A stretch of 64,000 nucleotides of DNA from DATBSL01 sp963729875 (GTDB taxonomy: Bacteria; Acidobacteriota; Vicinamibacteria; Fen-336): contig CAVSPR010000006.1 in the NCBI GenBank assembly GCA_963729875.1, positions 248,001 to 312,000 of the forward strand, in the 5' to 3' direction. Made by a program: the position numbers and the translations under genes. Positions 60,634 to 64,000 of the stretch are shown in pieces. The notes below the pieces were generated by a model. It was not told the origin of the DNA and ran no database searches. It saw only the letters and a list, made by a program, of their open reading frames with translations. How positions within the stretch are numbered: position 1 is the stretch's first letter; each line of letters begins with the position of its first letter.

Positions 60634-61935
60634 GTGCACCATGTGATCCTGGGCAACGGCGTGGCGGGGATGGAGGCGGCGCTCGCCCTGCGTGCCCGCG
60701 ACGCCGAGGCCCGCCTCACGATCGTCTCCGCCGAGCACGACCACCTCTTCTCGCGGCCGGCGCTCATGTACGTCTTCGCCGGGCAGATGACCCTGCGGGA
60801 CACGGAGCCCTACGACCGCGGCCTCTACGACAGGATGCGGTTCGAGCGGGCGAGCGGCCGGGTGGCGGCGGTGGACGCGCCCGGCCACGCGCTCGTCTTC
60901 GCGGACGGCTCGCGCCTCTCCTACGACAGGCTGCTGCTCGCGGTCGGCTCGAAGGGCCGCGCGGCCCCCTGGCCGGGGGCGGACGGGCCGGGCCTGCACA
61001 CCTTCGTGACGCTGCGCGACCTCGAGGGACTCGACCGGGAGGCGCGGCCGGGCCAGCGGGCGGTTGTCGTCGGAGGCGGGCTGATCGGCGTCGAGGTGGC
61101 CGAGGTCCTCCACCACCGCGGGGTGCACGTGAGCTTCGTGGTCCGCGAGGGCTTCTATTTCCCGGCGGCCCTCGACGGCCACGAGGCCGCCCTCGTGGCC
61201 GAGCACATGCGGGCCCATGGGGTGGACGTGCGCCTCGGAGCGAGCGTGGAGGCGGTGGTGCGGGAGGAGGGGGGACGGGTCCGTGGCGTGCGCCTCGCCG
61301 GGGGCGGAGAGCTCGCGGCCGACATCGTGGCCTGCACCATCGGCGTCGTGCCGAACACCGCGTTCCTGGCCGGCAGTGGGATCGCCCTCGACACGGACGG
61401 GGCGGTCGAGACGGACGACGCGCTGCGCACGACGGCCCCCGACGCGTGGGCCGCGGGCGACTGCGCGAACGTGACCTGGAGGGATGGCTCGCGGCGCCCG
61501 GAGCAGCTGTGGTACACGGCGCGGGACCAGGGCCGCGTGGCGGCGCGGTCGATGCTGGGGGACGACGTCACTTATCGGCGGGGCACTTGGTACAACTCGG
61601 CCAAGTTCTTCGACCTCGAGTGGACGACGGCGGGCTGGGTCCCCGCGACCGTCGGGCCGGACGGCAGGCCGGCGGCGCTGCCGGCCGACCTGCGGACGTG
61701 GTTCCAGCGCGTGCCGGGGCGACTCGAGAGCCAGCGCATCGTGTCGAAGGACGACCGGGTGGTCGGCTTCAACATGCTGGGCTCGCGCTGGAACCACGAG
61801 CTCTTCCTGGAGTGGATCCACGAGCGGCGTCCGCTCGACTGGGTGCTGCGCCACCTCGGCGACGCGCAGTTCGACGAGGAATTCTCGCCGCGGTTCCGGG
61901 TGTACCCCGGGAGCGGGCTCAGGGAGAGGGCCTGA
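60634..61935 (+). CDS. FAD-dependent pyridine-nucleotide oxidoreductase (NirB/rubredoxin-reductase-like)
   Basis: 433 residues. The FAD motif GNGVAGMEAALALRARD is at the N-terminus, the NAD(P)-binding VVGGGLIGVEVAEVL near residue 145, and the ATG-type APDAWAAGDCANV near residue 270. No redox-active Cys pair or heme site is visible. The GTG start at 60634 encodes MHHVILGNG. The stop overlaps the next gene by one base (TGATG), so the two form an operon: the flavoprotein probably feeds electrons to the polyferredoxin. Confidence 0.87.
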   Translation: MHHVILGNGVAGMEAALALRARDAEARLTIVSAEHDHLFSRPALMYVFAGQMTLRDTEPYDRGLYDRMRFERASGRVAAVDAPGHALVFADGSRLSYDRLLLAVGSKGRAAPWPGADGPGLHTFVTLRDLEGLDREARPGQRAVVVGGGLIGVEVAEVLHHRGVHVSFVVREGFYFPAALDGHEAALVAEHMRAHGVDVRLGASVEAVVREEGGRVRGVRLAGGGELAADIVACTIGVVPNTAFLAGSGIALDTDGAVETDDALRTTAPDAWAAGDCANVTWRDGSRRPEQLWYTARDQGRVAARSMLGDDVTYRRGTWYNSAKFFDLEWTTAGWVPATVGPDGRPAALPADLRTWFQRVPGRLESQRIVSKDDRVVGFNMLGSRWNHELFLEWIHERRPLDWVLRHLGDAQFDEEFSPRFRVYPGSGLRERA

Positions 61936-63056
61936 TGCAGGCCGGCCTGCTGGGCACGTACCGGCAGCCCGCGAGCAACCGCTCGTGGGTGGCCTGGGGG
62001 CTCTCCGCGCTGCTGGCCCTGGCGTACGTGCTCCTCTACTTCGGAGAGATCCCGGCCCTCGGCCTGCACGTCGACCTGCTGCAGCGGGCGGCGGAGGCCG
62101 GCGGCTCCGCTCTCGGCTTGCCGCTGGTCCTCCACAGCAAGTGGGTACTCTACGGGGCCGTATACACCCTCGCGATGGTCGCGGGGGGCCTGCTCGTGCT
62201 GAAGCGGCACGGCAACAGCCCGTACCAACGCGTGCGGACGGTCACCGTGGTCTCGGTGCAGGTCGTCTTCGCGTTCCTCCTGCCGATCGTGCTCCAGGTG
62301 CTCGGCCGGAAGGAGTACTACTTCTCCTACTTCTGGCCCCTGAAGATCGAGTACTTCTACCCGTCCGTCATCCTCCAGCAGCCCTTCCTGATCGTCTCCT
62401 GGAGCTTCCTCGGGTCGCTCGTGGCGTTCCCGCTGCTCGCGTTCTTCCTCGGCAAGCGCTTCTACTGCTCGTGGGTCTGCGGCTGCGGCGGCCTCGCGAA
62501 CACGGCCGGCGAGCCGTTCCGACACCTCTCGAGCAAGTCCGTCCCGGCGTGGTCGGTCGAGAAGGTCTCGATCCACACCGTGCTGTTTCTCGCCCTCGTC
62601 TCGACCGCGATCGTCTGGGTGAACTGGGCGGTGGGGAGGCAGCACCCCTCCTTCACCGCGTTCGCCTTCGGGGTGCAGGAGTGGTACGCCTTCGCGATCG
62701 GCGCGATGTTCGCGGGCGTCCTCGGGGTGGGCCTCTACCCCCTCATGGGGACGCGGGTCTGGTGCCGCTTCGGCTGCCCGATGGCGGCGCTCCTCGGCCT
62801 CGTCCAGAAGCTGGGGCGTTTCCGGATCGCGGTCAAGAAGGACATGTGCATCGCGTGCGGGAACTGCTCGACCTACTGCGAGATGGGCATCGACGTGCGC
62901 CAGTACGCGATGGCGAACCAGTCCTTCACCCGCGCCGCGTGCGTGGGCTGCGGGATGTGCGCCCACGTCTGCCCGCGCGGGGTGCTCAGGCTCGAGAACC
63001 GGCCCGCCCGCTGGAAGGCGGGCGAGCCGATCCGGGTGTACGCCGTCGACCTGTAG
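61935..63056 (+). CDS. NapH-like membrane polyferredoxin
   Basis: 373 residues with five or six membrane helices. Conserved cysteines are in RFYCSWVCGCGG and VWCRFGCPM, and two 4Fe-4S clusters at the end bind in CIACGNCSTYC and CVGCGMCAHVCP. This is the NapH/RnfB-like family that passes electrons across the membrane from quinol to a periplasmic partner, or the reverse. It is coupled by one base to the FAD oxidoreductase gene. No terminal enzyme is nearby, so the electron destination is unknown. Confidence 0.9.
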   Translation: MQAGLLGTYRQPASNRSWVAWGLSALLALAYVLLYFGEIPALGLHVDLLQRAAEAGGSALGLPLVLHSKWVLYGAVYTLAMVAGGLLVLKRHGNSPYQRVRTVTVVSVQVVFAFLLPIVLQVLGRKEYYFSYFWPLKIEYFYPSVILQQPFLIVSWSFLGSLVAFPLLAFFLGKRFYCSWVCGCGGLANTAGEPFRHLSSKSVPAWSVEKVSIHTVLFLALVSTAIVWVNWAVGRQHPSFTAFAFGVQEWYAFAIGAMFAGVLGVGLYPLMGTRVWCRFGCPMAALLGLVQKLGRFRIAVKKDMCIACGNCSTYCEMGIDVRQYAMANQSFTRAACVGCGMCAHVCPRGVLRLENRPARWKAGEPIRVYAVDL

Positions 63057-63065
63057 TCTCGCCGG

Positions 63066-64000
63066 CTACCCGAGCGGGTAGCCGACCCGCTCGATGGTGG
63101 CGTCGGCGACCTGGCGCCGGAGAGCCACGGTGTTGCACACCTCCCGCTTCGTGAAGCGCTTCAGGGCGGCGAGCAGCGTGCGGAGAGTGTCGCCCTCCTC
63201 CACCGCGGCCAGGATCTTGCGGGCCGAGGCCTCGATCTCGTCCATCGCGTCCTGGGCGTAGCAGCGCACGGCCGCCTCCTGCAGCCGTGCCTGGTCCTCG
63301 CCGCGCGCCGCGGCCCGCTTGCGGGTCCGCAGGAGCGCGCTCTCGAGGGCGTAGGTCTCCATGGCGATGTCGGCGAAGTGGGCGAGGACCTCCTGGTCGT
63401 CCTTGAGGGCTTCGCCGCGTTTCTGCACCGCCGTCCCCAGGCACATGAGGGCCACCTTCTTGGCGCCCGCGAGCATGGCGGCCTCGGCGGCCAGGAAGCC
63501 CTCCGCCGGCGCCTCGCGGGACGGGCCGCTCGTGAGCTCGTCGAGGAGAGCCATCGCCTTCTGGAAGAACGGGAGCTCGCCCTTCATGGCCTTGCGGATG
63601 AGGCGCCCCGGCACGAGCAGGCGGTTGATCTCGCTCGTGCCCTCGTAGATGCGGTTGACCCGCGCGTCGCGCCAGTAGCGCTCGGCGGGGTAGTCCTCGA
63701 CGAAGCCGGCGCCCCCGAAGATCTGGACGTTCTCGTCGACCACGTAGTCGCACATCTCCGAGCACCAGACCTTGACCATGGAGCACTCGACGTCGTACTC
63801 CTCGATCCGCTTGAGCGCGGTCTCCGGGTCGTCGAGGCCCACGTCGGCGAGGTTGCGGTCGATCATCCCGGCGGTGCGGTAGACGAGCGACTCGGACACG
63901 TAGGCGAGGATCGCCATCTGCCCGATCTTCTGCTTGATCAGGCCGAACGTCGTGATCGGCTGCCCGAACGCGGTGCGCGAGTTGCCGTACGCGGCGGCGA
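63066..64000 (-). CDS. Acyl-CoA dehydrogenase (partial, 5' end off window)
   Basis: The last 311 codons of an acyl-CoA dehydrogenase: AYGNSRTAFGQPI, the helical IYEGTSEINRLLVPGRLIRKAMKG active-site region with FGGAGFVEDYPAERYWRDARV, and a C-terminal extra domain of about 150 residues as in the long FadE-type enzymes of Bacillus. It oxidises acyl-CoA in fatty-acid breakdown. The start lies beyond base 64000; the frame is open to the edge. Confidence 0.93.
   Translation of the reverse strand, partial: AAAYGNSRTAFGQPITTFGLIKQKIGQMAILAYVSESLVYRTAGMIDRNLADVGLDDPETALKRIEEYDVECSMVKVWCSEMCDYVVDENVQIFGGAGFVEDYPAERYWRDARVNRIYEGTSEINRLLVPGRLIRKAMKGELPFFQKAMALLDELTSGPSREAPAEGFLAAEAAMLAGAKKVALMCLGTAVQKRGEALKDDQEVLAHFADIAMETYALESALLRTRKRAAARGEDQARLQEAAVRCYAQDAMDEIEASARKILAAVEEGDTLRTLLAALKRFTKREVCNTVALRRQVADATIERVGYPLG

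Overview
The window is a continuous piece of a very GC-rich bacterial chromosome with no rRNA, tRNA, CRISPR, phage or transposase genes. The gene mix suggests an Acidobacteriota genome, possibly close to Thermoanaerobaculia. The evidence is a large TonB-dependent receptor with an N-terminal carboxypeptidase-regulatory-like domain, many Hanks-type Ser/Thr kinases fused to WD40, AAA or TPR modules, a DUF1080 protein beside an SSS symporter, an NHS nucleoside symporter and XdhC. This placement is inference from content; no marker gene is present. GTG and TTG starts and 1-16 base stop/start overlaps are common.

Layout. 1-5.6 kb: two kinase genes on the minus strand. The first (FHA plus kinase) carries a frameshift. 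The second runs off the left edge and has a zinc ribbon and fourteen WD40 repeats in two groups of seven. 5.7-10 kb: a small lipoprotein, a DUF1080 glycoside-processing protein with an SSS symporter, and a nucleoside:H+ symporter. 10-16.6 kb: a PknK-like kinase/AAA/TPR protein, an Ig-like plus beta-barrel envelope protein, and a CcmI-like lipoprotein coupled to a degenerate receiver. 16.6-23.8 kb: a rubrerythrin without rubredoxin, a nucleotide-translocase-like/HEAT protein coupled to a double cNMP-binding protein, YtxH and DUF948-like proteins, and a J-domain/TPR protein. 23.8-30.2 kb: a 1140-residue hybrid sensor kinase, XdhC, a secreted protein, and a MinD/FlhG-like ATPase coupled to a J-like/RodZ-type HTH protein.

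30.2-37.1 kb holds genes that together fit murein-peptide scavenging: Ala-Glu-type epimerase, alanine symporter, DAP decarboxylase, serine beta-lactamase-like hydrolase, orphan oligopeptide-binding protein and an NlpC/P60 remnant without its catalytic Cys. 37.1-46 kb is a MacAB-TolC-type efflux system and a TonB receptor. 46.2-52.7 kb is nucleoside salvage: hpt, then a tightly overlapping minus-strand operon of a zinc-ribbon protein, pyrimidine nucleoside phosphorylase, CNT transporter, purine nucleoside phosphorylase and cytidine deaminase, with a Kef-type antiporter between. 52.8-55.1 kb: WYL regulator, queF and proline dehydrogenase. 55.1-55.4 kb is a 334-base MITE-like element with hairpin terminal inverted repeats. 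55.4-64 kb: two zinc alcohol dehydrogenases, a histone H1-like protein, a small zinc ribbon, a GH51 arabinofuranosidase, an FAD reductase/polyferredoxin pair, and a partial acyl-CoA dehydrogenase at the right edge.

The most interesting points are the murein-peptide locus with its broken NlpC gene, the MinD/J-RodZ pair, the twin-propeller kinase, the CcmI-like lipoprotein with its pseudo-receiver, the MITE-like element, and several probable frameshifts that may be assembly errors or real decay.
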